The notes under the pieces: model-generated
Databases searched by the model: none
Told to the model about the DNA's origin: nothing
The model's input: the letters and a program-made list of their open reading frames with translations, nothing else
In this document: positions 11,834-21,952 of the stretch, in pieces
Layout of the letters: the number at the start of each line of letters is the position of its first letter
Position numbering within the stretch: position 1 is the first letter of the stretch
Made by a program: the position numbers and the translations under genes
From: Leptodontidium sp. MPI-SDFR-AT-0119
Lineage: Eukaryota > Ascomycota > Leotiomycetes > Helotiales > Leptodontidiaceae
NCBI GenBank assembly: GCA_020726505.1
Contig: JAHLEZ010000007.1
Span: 2,957,941-3,021,940, forward strand
Direction: 5' to 3'
Length of the DNA: 64,000 nt

Positions 11834-13659
11834 AGTCCCCACCCCACCATTTGGACCACCCCCCCATTTGGACCACCTCGCTTAGTACACTGCTATTTCC
11901 ACTTACCTATCTTCAATAATTAATAATTATTTTATTCTCTTATCGATTTTCTCAATTTTTTTGAATTTGAATTAAGACGACGATAAAGCCAAAATACAGT
12001 GAGTAAAATATTCTTTAGGCAATTGACGCGGTCAAAAATGGCAAGTCTGAACGACGCGCTTTAATTGAGTGGGGTATTCCGAGGTCTACTCTTAAACACC
12101 ACATTCACAACTCAAACACCTATTAAGAGGCTGCTAGTCACTTACAAAGACTACCCCTAGTACTAGAGGACCGTTTTACACACTAGATTTTGACTCAAGA
12201 AACACTAGGGTTTAATATTACTTATACGCAAGTACGGCTTTTTAGGGAACGGCTTTATATACTTCAAGGGGATACTCGTTTACTCGGAAAACGATAGGTA
12301 CAGCGGTTTTTTAAGCGGAATCTTGTTCTAAGTACTAAGAAGCAATATTCTATTAATTCTATACGTGTTAATAACGTAACATCCGATGTTATTAAGCCGT
12401 GGTTCCAGAAATTGCAAATTCTAGTTATCAAGGCAATTTTACCTGAAAACCGATGGAATATAGACGAAGCTGGGATTATAGAAGGCCTTAGAGTTAATAA
12501 CTTAGTTATTAGCTATACAAATCGACGTTTTGTTCAGCGAAAACAGCTTAGTTCTCGGAATTAGACCTCCTTCATTAAATATATCTCTACAACCGGCAAA
12601 AAAACTACTCCACTTGTAATATATAAGGGGAAATCGATTCAGTAACAGTGGTTTCTAGTAGATCTCAATATATTCAAGGAATGACAGTTTACAGTAACAG
12701 AGAATAGGTAGACAGACGATGTTACCGCATTAGAATGGCTAGAAAAAGTCTTTATTCCTCAAACGCAACCACGTGACGGAAAACCCCGATTATTAGTCTT
12801 AGACGGCCATAAAAGTCATAAGACTACGGAATTCATGTAGAAGTGCTTAGAACACAATATATTTCTATTGTTTTTACCTATATATACGTCGCATGTCTTA
12901 CAACCTTTAGATTTATCGATTTTCTCTCCTCTCAAAGCAGCCTACCGGAAACACCTTAACCTTTTAGTATTAATGACTGATTCTACTCTAATTAGCAAGC
13001 GTAACTTCTTAATATGTTATTATAAGGCACGGCAAGAGACCTTAACGGGTATGAATATTAAAGCTAGCTAGAGAGCTACCGGTCTCTAGCTAGTGAGTAT
13101 AGCAAAACCACTAATAAGCCGATTACTATTAGAGAATAGTAATCAGGAGCTAGAAACTAGTGTTTCTAAGGACTTTCAAACCATTAAGGAAGTGGAGGAA
13201 TCATCAATTATTTAGTCTACGCTAAAGGCTAGTAAAGAATTCAGGTTATAACTCAACACTTTGTCTAAATTATCACATAACAATCTTCTAACACATCGAC
13301 TACTCTTTAATAAAGCTATTAAAGCTTTTAATCAAAAGAACTTCGCATTAGGACAGGCAGAGATGAAGATACAACAATTAGAGGCTAAATTAGATCAATT
13401 ACAGCTACGGAAAAAACAGAAGGTTCAAACTAGCCCAAATTCCAAGTTTACAAATATTCAGGCTATTTAGAGAGCTCAAATTGCAGCTAGAGATCAGGAA
13501 ATTGTACCTATTAATTCAGATTCAGTAGGAGATTATGATACTACAGAAGATTATATAGAAATTAAAGCGTTGTAGAGTTATTAAGTGTTGTTTATAAAGT
13601 AGTGGAAAAATGCGGGGTAGTCCAAATGGGGGGGTGGTCCAAATGGTGGGGTAGGGACT
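11834..13659 (+). mobile_element. Fot1/pogo-type Tc1-mariner transposon, degenerate
   Basis: An 1826-bp element whose terminal inverted repeats contain tandem GGACCACC-type motifs (AGTCCC...CATTTGGACCACC at left, GGTCCAAATGG...GGGACT at right), flanked by the TA duplication expected of this superfamily (11832-11833, 13660-13661). The plus strand encodes a DDE_1 transposase with stops: WNIDEAGI near 12457 (first Asp), RLLVLDGHKSHKT near 12790-12830 (second Asp) and TSHVLQPLDLSIFSPLK near 12890-12940. A coiled-coil C-terminus lies at 13330-13430. About a dozen in-frame stops; inactive. Confidence 0.85.
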
Positions 13660-13909
13660 TAGATTGGGTTAGCTTGAGGCCTAATGATAATGAGTTAGAT
13701 AGGTAGGACGAAAATCCGACCCAATCGATCCATCGAGAACGCTGAAGTCGAGAATCATTTTCATCACACTATATTCTGGCTTTGAGTCACATCTGTAACT
13801 CAACATCATAAGCTCAGCGCGATTTCGTGTTCGTAGCCTTCTGGGGAAATTTTTCAACAGAAGGTAAATTATGCTAATGAAATATGTAATAGACAGTCTG
13901 CAAGTTATG

Positions 13910-15706
13910 TCACAACTTTTCTCGAGATGTCTGTAATGCTTTGAAGCCTCCTTCCAGTACCGACTTGTATCCCCCATCCAGATTAACCACATCGAATCCC
14001 TTCTGCTTCAAGATTCTGTACGCAAGATAACCGCGATAGCCTACTTGACAGTAAACGACAACGCGTCGCCCTTTGTCCAGCGTGCTGACATTCTCACGGA
14101 GCTTGTTTAGAGGAATATTCACAGCATAGGGAATATAACCCCGTGAAACCTCTCCAGGCGAGCGTACATCGACAATTTGTGCAGCATCTTGCCCGATCTT
14201 GAGGTCCTCGGCATGAATAATGTTGACATCGCCACGAAGGAGATTGCTACCCACGAATCCAGCCATATTGACAGGATCCTTAGCAGAGCCGTATGGGGGT
14301 GCATAGGCCAATTCGAGGTGTTCCAAATCGAACATTGTCATTCCTGCTTGCATGGCCGTTGCGAGTACGTCGATGCGCTTATCTATACCAGCTGTTCCCA
14401 TAGCCTGAGCTCCTAGAAGGCGTCCTGTTTCCTTTTCAAAGGCAACCTTCAACGTCATAGGGTGAGAACCAGGGTAGTAGCCTGCGTGGTCTGGTGGATG
14501 CACTATCACCCACAAGGGGTCAAATCCCATCTGACGCAAAGACGTGACCGAAAACCCAACACTGGCAACTGTGAGGTTAAAGACCTTGCAAGCAGAAGTG
14601 CCCACATTGCCACGATAGCTGATCTTTCGACCAAAGATGTTGTCTGCGGCCAGGCGGCCTTGTCGATTCGCTGGCCCGGCTAGTGCAAGTTGTAAAGCAC
14701 GACCTGCGATGCGGTGCTCCGATTCAATCATATCTCCAACAGCGTAGATATCTGGGTCCGAGGTTTGCATAAAACGATTGACTGTGATGCCTGTTTTCCC
14801 AATCTTCAGGCCGGCCTTTTCGGCCAACGACGTCCTGGCACGGACTCCTACTACCACTATAACCAGGTCGGCAAGAATCGGAACCCCGTCTGCAAGCACG
14901 ACCCGGCCAGGGGTATCGATTCCTGGCGCCTCGATTTTCTCAATTCTGGCATTGAGAAGGAGGTTTACGTTGTGACGGCGAATTTCGGCATGAAGGGGCT
15001 CCGCCAAGTCTGCATCCAGGGGTGGGAAAACGTGCGGCATATATTCAACGATGCTAATCTCGAGACCAAGGCTGTGAAGGGCATCAGCAACCTCAAGACC
15101 AATGAAACCACCACCTATTATTGCCACTCGAGTGCCACCGTGCTCAGCTAGATAAGCTTTGATTTTCTGGAGATCGGGAATAGTCTGTAAAGTGAAGACG
15201 TTGGGCAAATCGATTCCGCCGATAGGGGGGCGAAAGGGCTCGGCGCCCTGCGATAGGATAAGTTTGTCGTATGGGACTTGTTGAATTGACTCTGACCCCT
15301 TGGCCCGCACGTCAACTGTGTGATTTTCCCGGTCGATACTCAAGACTTCCTTGTTGATCTGGACGTCGATATTAAAGCGATCATTGAGCGCTTGGGGAGT
15401 CTGTAAAACAAGGGCTGCGTCGTCTTTGATCACTCCGCCGAGAGCATAAGGAATCCCGCAGTTGGCGTAGCTGACGTAAGAACCTCTTTCAAAAACGGTG
15501 ATGGATGCCGTTTCATTGAGGCGGCGCGCGCGAGTCGCTGCGGACATGCCACCAGCAACGCCTCCGACGATAACAAGTCTCATGGGCACTTTTGAAGGCA
15601 TTGTTGAGCTTGATCTGAGAAGAGATATTGGAGAGCTCTTATAAAAGGATCCAAAGAAGGATTTGATGTTTGAAAGAGGATTGCTTGCTGTTCTTCTCAG
15701 AAGCAT
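13910..15706 (-). CDS. CoA-disulfide/persulfide reductase with C-terminal rhodanese domain
   Basis: A single-exon gene of 598 codons from the ATG at 15706. Residues about 42-62 hold the FAD-binding VIVGGVAGGMSAATRARR, and Cys83 sits in SYANCGIPYALGG, the single-cysteine active site of CoA-disulfide reductases and NADH-dependent persulfide reductases. A second dinucleotide site is VAIIGGGFIGLEVADAL. The last ~100 residues are a rhodanese domain with the loop YCQVGYRG (catalytic Cys). Known family members reduce CoA disulfide, persulfides or polysulfides with NAD(P)H. The first ~35 residues (MLLRRTASNPLSNIKS...) are Arg/Ser-rich and free of acidic residues, so a mitochondrial presequence is inferred; an inner ATG at 15601 would give the bare enzyme. 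The absence of introns fits a bacterial origin. All catalytic features are intact. Confidence 0.92.
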   Translation of the reverse strand: MLLRRTASNPLSNIKSFFGSFYKSSPISLLRSSSTMPSKVPMRLVIVGGVAGGMSAATRARRLNETASITVFERGSYVSYANCGIPYALGGVIKDDAALVLQTPQALNDRFNIDVQINKEVLSIDRENHTVDVRAKGSESIQQVPYDKLILSQGAEPFRPPIGGIDLPNVFTLQTIPDLQKIKAYLAEHGGTRVAIIGGGFIGLEVADALHSLGLEISIVEYMPHVFPPLDADLAEPLHAEIRRHNVNLLLNARIEKIEAPGIDTPGRVVLADGVPILADLVIVVVGVRARTSLAEKAGLKIGKTGITVNRFMQTSDPDIYAVGDMIESEHRIAGRALQLALAGPANRQGRLAADNIFGRKISYRGNVGTSACKVFNLTVASVGFSVTSLRQMGFDPLWVIVHPPDHAGYYPGSHPMTLKVAFEKETGRLLGAQAMGTAGIDKRIDVLATAMQAGMTMFDLEHLELAYAPPYGSAKDPVNMAGFVGSNLLRGDVNIIHAEDLKIGQDAAQIVDVRSPGEVSRGYIPYAVNIPLNKLRENVSTLDKGRRVVVYCQVGYRGYLAYRILKQKGFDVVNLDGGYKSVLEGGFKALQTSREKL

Positions 15707-16566
15707 AATATTGCACTTAGAGTTTAAATTATTGGTGTGCGATACGACTAGGAAATATATAAAGATAAGCAAGGTTTAGATGAGCGATACTTCTGCTCAC
15801 GAGCCTGCTCACACCATCTCCTGATATAACGGGTGGGCCAACCTCAGGAACTTGTTTCCTTGGCATCGCTGTCTTGCGTGTTGAATTGGAAGGGAAGTAT
15901 ATCGTATGATGATGACGATGGATTGCCGTTGCAGCGAGCTTAGCGCGGCGACCCCTGCAACCTTCCGAACTTACAATTGCTTGCATACAATTGTTTGCAT
16001 AACGCGTGTCAGCGTCACCGATTTTAGCGAGCCTCACAAACCCTCAAATTCGCGAAGAGGCACCTCCCCCCGCCCCTTAATTAATTATTAAAGCTTTAAA
16101 AAAAAGTTGATATAATGAAAATTCAACATAATTTTAGTATATAAATTATATTTTTAAGTGTTACAAAGGTAATTTAAAAGTGTAAATTACAAAAGGGCGA
16201 AAATGGCATTTCAGCCTCGCGAGCTGGCTCTCGGTCGCAAATTTAAGCCGCAAACCTACGATTTTGGCCCCCTCTTCCAACTCTACAAACAAGCTCTCAA
16301 GTAATATAAAAAATAGAAATAATCCAAGATTAACATGTAACAATTAATTGCATGTAATTACTAGCTTAATTAAAGCTGTGGTTATAAAGTAATATTCAGG
16401 GGCGTTTCCAGAGTTTTCTTGGATTTTAGTGAGGGCCCGAAAAAGTGAGGGGGTGACGCTGACACACGTTATGCAAGCAATTGTAAGCGAAAAATCGCTA
16501 AATTCCAGTGGCACATGCGTGGCGATGTCCCGTCTCTAGCTACTCTCCCCCCTTGAATACGAAGTA
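15707..16566. other. Upstream region of the reductase with an inverted repeat
   Basis: Contains no gene. A segment at about 15970-16022 (TTACAATTGCTTGCAT...GTCAGCGTCACC) recurs inverted at about 16451-16490 (GGTGACGCTGAC...GCAAGCAATTGTAAG), with a short internal duplication in the left arm. The middle (16080-16390) is very AT-rich. It looks like a decayed non-autonomous element between the reductase promoter and the mariner insertion. Confidence 0.45.
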
Positions 16567-17815
16567 CTGTGGTCTAAGGATAAATAATCGCACCCCTAAG
16601 GGTTACTACTGTCAGTGCGCAAGTCTCACGTGCTATGGCCGCTTTATGCATCAAAATGATCAATTCTAAGACTCCTTAGTATTTTGTATGCCATCCATCA
16701 GCATCAATTACAGCCTGACATCTATCGTGCATCGTTCTAATTAAATCTCTAACCTCCTCATCTGAAATCAATGACCAATCCTCAATTATAGCTGCCCTAA
16801 GCTTAAGATAAGACCTGTGGATTTCAGGGTCCTGTTCCTCAATCATATCCTTTATTCTATTCCACAACGTCTCAATTGGATTGAGAAAAGCAAGAGTATC
16901 CTTGGCTGCGTGTCCTCCAGCGTTATATTGCACTAAAACCAGGCCTCTCTCATTCACATAATCTACCATTAAAGATACGATATGCTCCCAATAGCTCGTT
17001 GACTTAATCGTACCTCAAGCCTTCTCCCAAAATAACCCAGGCCCCCTCCCAAAGAGCCCTGAAATACCTCCCCAAAACATCCATCCAATCTTCCGTTGCA
17101 CCTTAGGCTCTACATAATCAGGGTGAAGAGCTTTTCCTCTCCTCCTTGTGACTCTAATCTTCCGGTGTCTTCCAGGCTTTACCCAGGTCTCGTCCGTCCA
17201 AAAGACCCTGAACCATTGCTCCTCTGCCCAATTCAAGTGGTCCAATGCCCATTACTTCCGGATATCAGCGTGTGCTCGTGTCAGCTTAGGCTTCTTAGGG
17301 GCAATGAACCGTCCAAAACCTTCCTTTTTGAATGCTGTCTCAATAGCGTATACCTTACAATCCCAGTTAAAGATTTGAGGGATTTGAGACCAAGGAGTCC
17401 TCCGATTCTTAGCACTCGTGCAAACCCAATTAATTAAGTGCTTCTCACTTGAGGGCCAAGTAGAGGACGTCTTCCCGACCGTGTCTTTTGAGGTGTAACT
17501 CGGTGGCGTAAAGCGTACTTGACTTGGTCAAGAGTAAGGTTTAATTGTAAGGCAATCTCTTCTCTCATCCATCTTGCATCAAAAAGAGGGTTTGCGCGCG
17601 TATCCGTTGATCGCAAGTACAGTCCTTAGTAGACTTGATAGTATATTTGGTTCATGATTATTAAGGTATCTTTGCTAAGAAAGATTGTAAGGAGTGACTT
17701 AAAGCGGCATTATGGGAGCATTTAAATCATTGGGTGTAGACCCTTGTCGGAAAGACACTGCTAGAACCGCCCAGATTTTCAGGGGTGCGATTAATTACTT
17801 ATCCTTAGACCACAG
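16567..17815 (-). mobile_element. Tc1/mariner transposon with broken transposase
   Basis: A 1249-bp element with terminal inverted repeats (CTGTGGTCTAAGGATAA at left; TTATCCTTAGACCACAG at right) flanked by TA (16565-16566, 17816-17817). The minus-strand transposase lies in at least three frames: an HTH part near 17616-17434, a block with FWTDETWVKPGRHRK (first Asp) at 17245-17015, and a third block at 16969-16676 with VQYNAGGHA and LNPIETLWN. The canonical second catalytic Asp of Q-D-NA..H is Tyr here, so the element is inactivated by substitution as well as by frameshifts. Little RIP is visible, so it may be younger than the AT-rich elements. Confidence 0.85.
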
Positions 17816-18297
17816 TAAATGTTGGTGGAGACTTGAGTAACGCCACCCTGACACCTCGTCAGGATCCCCAAATAGGGAATGTCAGGTGCTTTCGGGATTC
17901 TCTATCGGATGAAGACCCTTGAATTGGTTAGTGCAGGCGTGGTGTTATAAATATTCTGACCGACATTTATTCAAGGGGGGGGAATGGTAGACATGCCATT
18001 CAGGTCAAATGATATACAGTACTTTGCATTATTACTGTACGAGCATGCTGACAGAATCGTAAGCGGCAACGCCATAGGGGATGTGAAGTATAATAGTTCT
18101 GAACATATCCAATTATCTATTAGGTAAATCCCGCTCACGGGAACAAAGTCTAGTTCTGAAAAATGAAAGAAAATGTATTTTCCGTGAAATCTATGGTACA
18201 ACGAATTTCAAACCAGACCGCCGATGGTATCTTTGTTGGCTTAGTAGTAGTGATCTTTCAAACCCTCGAGGCGTTTTGTCAATAATCCGATAGCAAG
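17816..18297. other. Intergenic 3' flank of the transporter gene
   Basis: No gene recognised. It lies between the mariner right end and the stop codon of the YeeE/YedE gene and should hold that gene's 3' UTR. A 76-codon minus-strand frame here has no family features. Confidence 0.4.
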
Positions 18298-19386
18298 TTA
18301 TTTGAAAAATCGAAGAAGCCCTGACAATCCCATCCCCCCAGCAAACATGGCTCCAACAGTTGCGAAACTTGCCTTCGAGAGAGCTGCCATACCACTAATC
18401 CCATGCCCAGAAGTGCAGCCTCCTGCAGTCCTCGCTCCAATAATGAGAGCGACGCCTCCCACCGCGGCTCGAGCAACGGAAATCTGTGTCGATTCCATGA
18501 CAGGCGTCATGCCCAGAGCATGGCTTAAGGACCAGGTTCCCACTATCATTCCAAGAGCAAAAACGAGGGGACTTGGGGACGGCCAGGTAGAGTCGTAACA
18601 TGGCGATAGTCCTGCAAAGCGACATATATAGTCGCCGAGTCTCTCGTACGCGGTGGAGACACCGATGAGGCCCCGGGTGAGAATGAGAGATGCGGCTTGT
18701 GCACCGCCAATGAGAAGCCCACCAAGCACAGGATTTAGAAGTTTCGATCCATAGGGGTCGGGCAAGAGGTAGGAAGCGGCGATGATGACCGAGAGGCAGA
18801 CAATTTCGAAGAGGAGAACAGCCTGGGCTGAGCTCATCTTGGTGGAGTCGTACAGAGTGAGCTCATTTTTGGAGAGAGTGGAGCCCTTTTCGGATGCTGG
18901 GGTGGTTGGTGCGCATTTTACACAGTATCCGAATCGAGACCATAAGATGCCTCCCAGAATTCCGCCAGCTAGTACTGGGACTCCGGAAGATATACCAGAA
19001 GCGACCTGCACCAGTACCGTCCCTGGGCAGGCACCTGTGAGTGCCATTCCGCAACCCAGAATCAATCCGCCAATGATGTTTCCGTCATACCGGCTCAAAA
19101 GGTTCAAGTTGGAAGCTTCGCGGGGTTTGCAAGGGACGATATTTGCTCGTTTGCATATTTCCATGAGGATTCTGGTCGATGAGTTAGCTTGACGATGGTG
19201 TTTGGTTTCTCGGAAGCTGGGCACTTACGCACTACTTCCACTTGCTGTTAGGAAGACCTTTAACATGTAAAAATCGGATAGTTCGAGTTGTGCTAATATG
19301 ATGGTTGGTGAGTAGACTCCAGAGAGGAGCAGTGCAGATCCAAAAACAGCGCCTGAGAGGCCTGTTGAGATGAAGTTTGTGGCCAT
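18298..19386 (-). CDS. YeeE/YedE family sulfur-compound (thiosulfate) transporter
   Basis: Two exons, 19386-19229 and 19171-18298, joined across a 57-bp intron with GTAAGT donor, GCTAAC branch site and CAG acceptor; the frame is preserved and gives 343 residues. The ATG at 19386 is chosen because the hydrophobic family start follows at once (MATNFISTGLSGAVFGSA). The protein is polytopic, with the two-half arrangement of the Sulf_transp family: a first Cys-containing block GCGMALTGACPGTV, and near the C-terminus ARTAGGCTSGHGISG, the conserved GGCTSGHG signature whose Cys is needed in the bacterial thiosulfate transporter TsuA. Bacterial relatives import thiosulfate or sit in BigR sulfide operons. 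A longer N-terminus from 19539 is possible but lacks family similarity. It is transcribed divergently from the dioxygenase. Confidence 0.9.
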
Positions 19387-20009
19387 TGCAGGGTCTGGTG
19401 AAGTTGTGGGATTGGGTCTACTGTTGACAACTTGACTTGTTAACTCGTGTAAGAACAAACTGCAAAGTTTCTGATCTGGAGGAGAGTAGTAACAGGTACG
19501 TTCAAGAGCCTTATGTGCTCGCTCGTGGAGTGACTTCACGATGACTTTTTGTCAGCGATGGAAAAAAAGAACCTCGGTCTGGAATCACAATGGCACTAGA
19601 TTTTGCGAATCGAACCCCGGGTTTTGCCGTTTGGAACAAGTGGTCGTGGTCGGCGACTTGAATAGGGGCGATGTGGTGGGGTGTTGGTATGTTTTGTGGC
19701 GTTGAGGCTCCTCGCCCCGAGATTGGGCCTTGAAGCGACCTCCCCAGCATGGCGTCGGAGGCGGTCGGAGCCAGATTTCGGGGTTTAACAGTCTGGATGG
19801 CGTGCCAGTGCTCTAGAAGCAGCACCTGCGCAACGTTTCACCGGCTGAGTAATGTCCAAGGTCAGATGACAATCGCCAAACTTCTACAGTATACAAACTC
19901 AGCACACGAGTCGAAAAGCAAAAAAAAAAAAAAAATCGATCCCAGAATCACATATGATTACTCTCTTGCAAACAATCAACACAAACCCCAATCTGCTGGT
20001 AACACATTC
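19387..20009. promoter_or_regulatory. Shared divergent promoter region of transporter and dioxygenase
   Basis: About 620 bp between the transporter start (19386) and the first possible dioxygenase ATG (20010). It contains a 15-16 bp A-run at about 19919-19935, typical of nucleosome-depleted fungal promoters. I see no CACGTG or other confident sulfur-regulator site. The head-to-head arrangement suggests co-regulation; that is inference. Confidence 0.5.
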
Positions 20010-20172
20010 ATGCTATTTGGCCGAGTCCTCACAGCTTGTGGACTTTATCTCACCGTATCAATCTTAGGTATTGTTCTTCGTCTTTTGCTTCTCTAGTTTA
20101 TTGCTAACTCTCTTGCTAGAAGTATTTCACCTCCCTATTGCATCAACAAAAGCAGTTGACCTTTACCACAAG

Positions 20173-21107
20173 ATGGTCAACAAACCAGACATACACGCAT
20201 GTTTCGAGGCTGTGACTGCAACCTGGCAATACCTTGTTGCCGATCCTGAGACTCGGGACGCTGTGGTTATCGACTCAGTGTTGGACTTCAATCCAGTCTC
20301 AAGTCAAATCAGCACCGACACAGCAGATGGACTTCTCGGGCTGATTTCGAAGTACAATCTCACCGTCACTCGAATCCTCGAAACTCATGCACATGCGGAC
20401 CATCTCACAGCTGCTACCTACCTCCAACAAAAACTAGTCGACGAAGGAAATCCACGTCCAGAAATCTGCATCGGAGCAAGAATCACGGAAGTCCAAGCAA
20501 CCTTCGCCTCCAAATACCAGATCAACGCCTCCGAGCTAGCCAACGTCTTCGACAAGCTCTTCCAAGACAACGAAGAGTTTATGATTGGGAAAATCCGTGG
20601 CAAAGTCTTGCATCTCCCAGGTCATACCCCTGATCATGTTGGATACCTGATTGGCGAGAACGTGTTTACTGGAGACTCCATATTCAATCCTGATGTTGGA
20701 TCGGCACGGGCTTACTTCCCTGGGGGGTCTGCAATCGCATTGTACTCCTCTTCCCAAACCCTGTTGGGTTTACCTGAAGATTATCGTCTCTACGTTGGAC
20801 ACGATTATCCCCCGGAAGCACGAGCTGCAAATGAGGTCGGCGAGAAGCATAAACCTTACACGACGGTGAAGGAACAGCGGGAGGAAAACAAACATGTAAA
20901 GGAGGGCACGAAAGAGGAGGATTTGTCAAGTTTAGGTCGGAGAGAGATGCTGTGCTTGGGGAACCGAGATTGCTGCATCAGTCTCTCCAGTTCAACATCC
21001 GAGCTGGGAGGCTCCCAGCGGCAACAGAAGGCGGTGATATGTTTCTTCATATTCCTGTCAAGGCCTCGAAGGAACTGATCAGCTTGATGCGGGGACCCAA
21101 GCTGTAG
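20173..21107 (+). CDS. ETHE1/Blh-type persulfide dioxygenase (C-terminal frameshift)
   Basis: A metallo-beta-lactamase-fold enzyme that oxidises glutathione persulfide to sulfite. The metal ligands are visible: ETHAHADHLTAA (HxHxDH), LPGHTPDHVGYLIG, FTGDSIFNPDVG and YVGHDYPP. The core starts at MVNKPDIHACFEAVT (ATG 20173). An upstream exon 20010-20067 plus a 52-bp intron (20068-20119, TGCTAAC branch site, TAG acceptor) joins in frame and would add a hydrophobic leader, MLFGRVLTACGLYLTVSIL. The frame as read stops at 21078 with an aberrant tail; a missing base in the T-run at 20922-20924 separates it from the conserved end, which continues in the next frame as FVKFRSERDAVLGEPRLLHQ and a GRLP.ATEGGD..LH.P segment to a stop at 21105-21107 (311 residues if one base is restored). 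Either a sequencing indel or early decay. Confidence 0.88.
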
Positions 21108-21952
21108 GCAAGGAACTTGAAATTGCACGTCATTCGCGGACAGAGTGGATTTGGGGACTTGGAGAGGCTTTCGCAGTATATGTATAGCTTCATTCCCCCC
21201 CCCCCCCCCCCCCCTCCTAAATATATATATATTTTTTTATTTTTATATTTTATATTTTTTTTTTTTGGCAGATAGAAACAACAAGTTTTAGTCTATACCA
21301 CGCTCTCAATTACCTCTTTGCTGCTTTCAATTGGATATTGCTTCAAACATTTCAACGTTCGGATTCTTTTAGATTATTTGAGTCACGCAATTGAATCTCT
21401 GTTGAATAATACAGTCTTCAATTTCATCATCTTATGTCGTTCGAGTGAAGAGCTAATATTTGGTGGACTTACTTGAAGGATTGTAAATTTCAAGGGGCGA
21501 ACGGCGACCTAGGAACCAGAGGCAGACCTAGAAGCGAAAAAATAGATTTTGCCTTCGGACTGATTAACAAGCAGGGAGACAAGCAGCTGTTTCATGATGG
21601 CGTGGTAGTCACCTTTCGATCTACGTAGAATCTGTATCACGCGAGGTCGCCACCGCGGGCAAGAGGTGAGCGAGATCGCCGAACCCCCTCTCTTGGTGCA
21701 AGATATTCGGAATGTCATGCCACTCAATCGCCGTTTCTTTAGTTAGTGCCAAGCTTGGGGCAAGTCTGCATGTAGACCTCCGACCGCGGAGGCTAACAAT
21801 GTAAAGAACTCTTGTTTTCTATACAAATAATTCATTTAATGATATCAATTCAAGCCATTGGTTACAATGTCTCAATATCACTGCTCCTACCTGCTCTCAT
21901 CATTATCAATTAAAAGAACCAAACGACAGCAGGCATCCTTCGGTTTCTGGGA
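21108..21952. other. Intergenic with poly-C tract
   Basis: Holds the dioxygenase 3' flank, a run of 20 C at 21195-21214, then a TA/T-rich stretch (21220-21266). A 72-codon minus-strand frame (21727-21509) is unrecognised. Sequence before 21953 should contain the promoter of the DUF1275 gene; no specific site is evident. Confidence 0.45.

Noticed and set aside
11478..11842. 117- and 93-codon frames on opposite strands
   Set aside because: No family motif, overlapping each other, and running into the Fot1 terminal repeat.
14119..15151. Several frames opposite the reductase gene
   Set aside because: They are antisense shadows of a well-supported coding sequence with no independent motifs.
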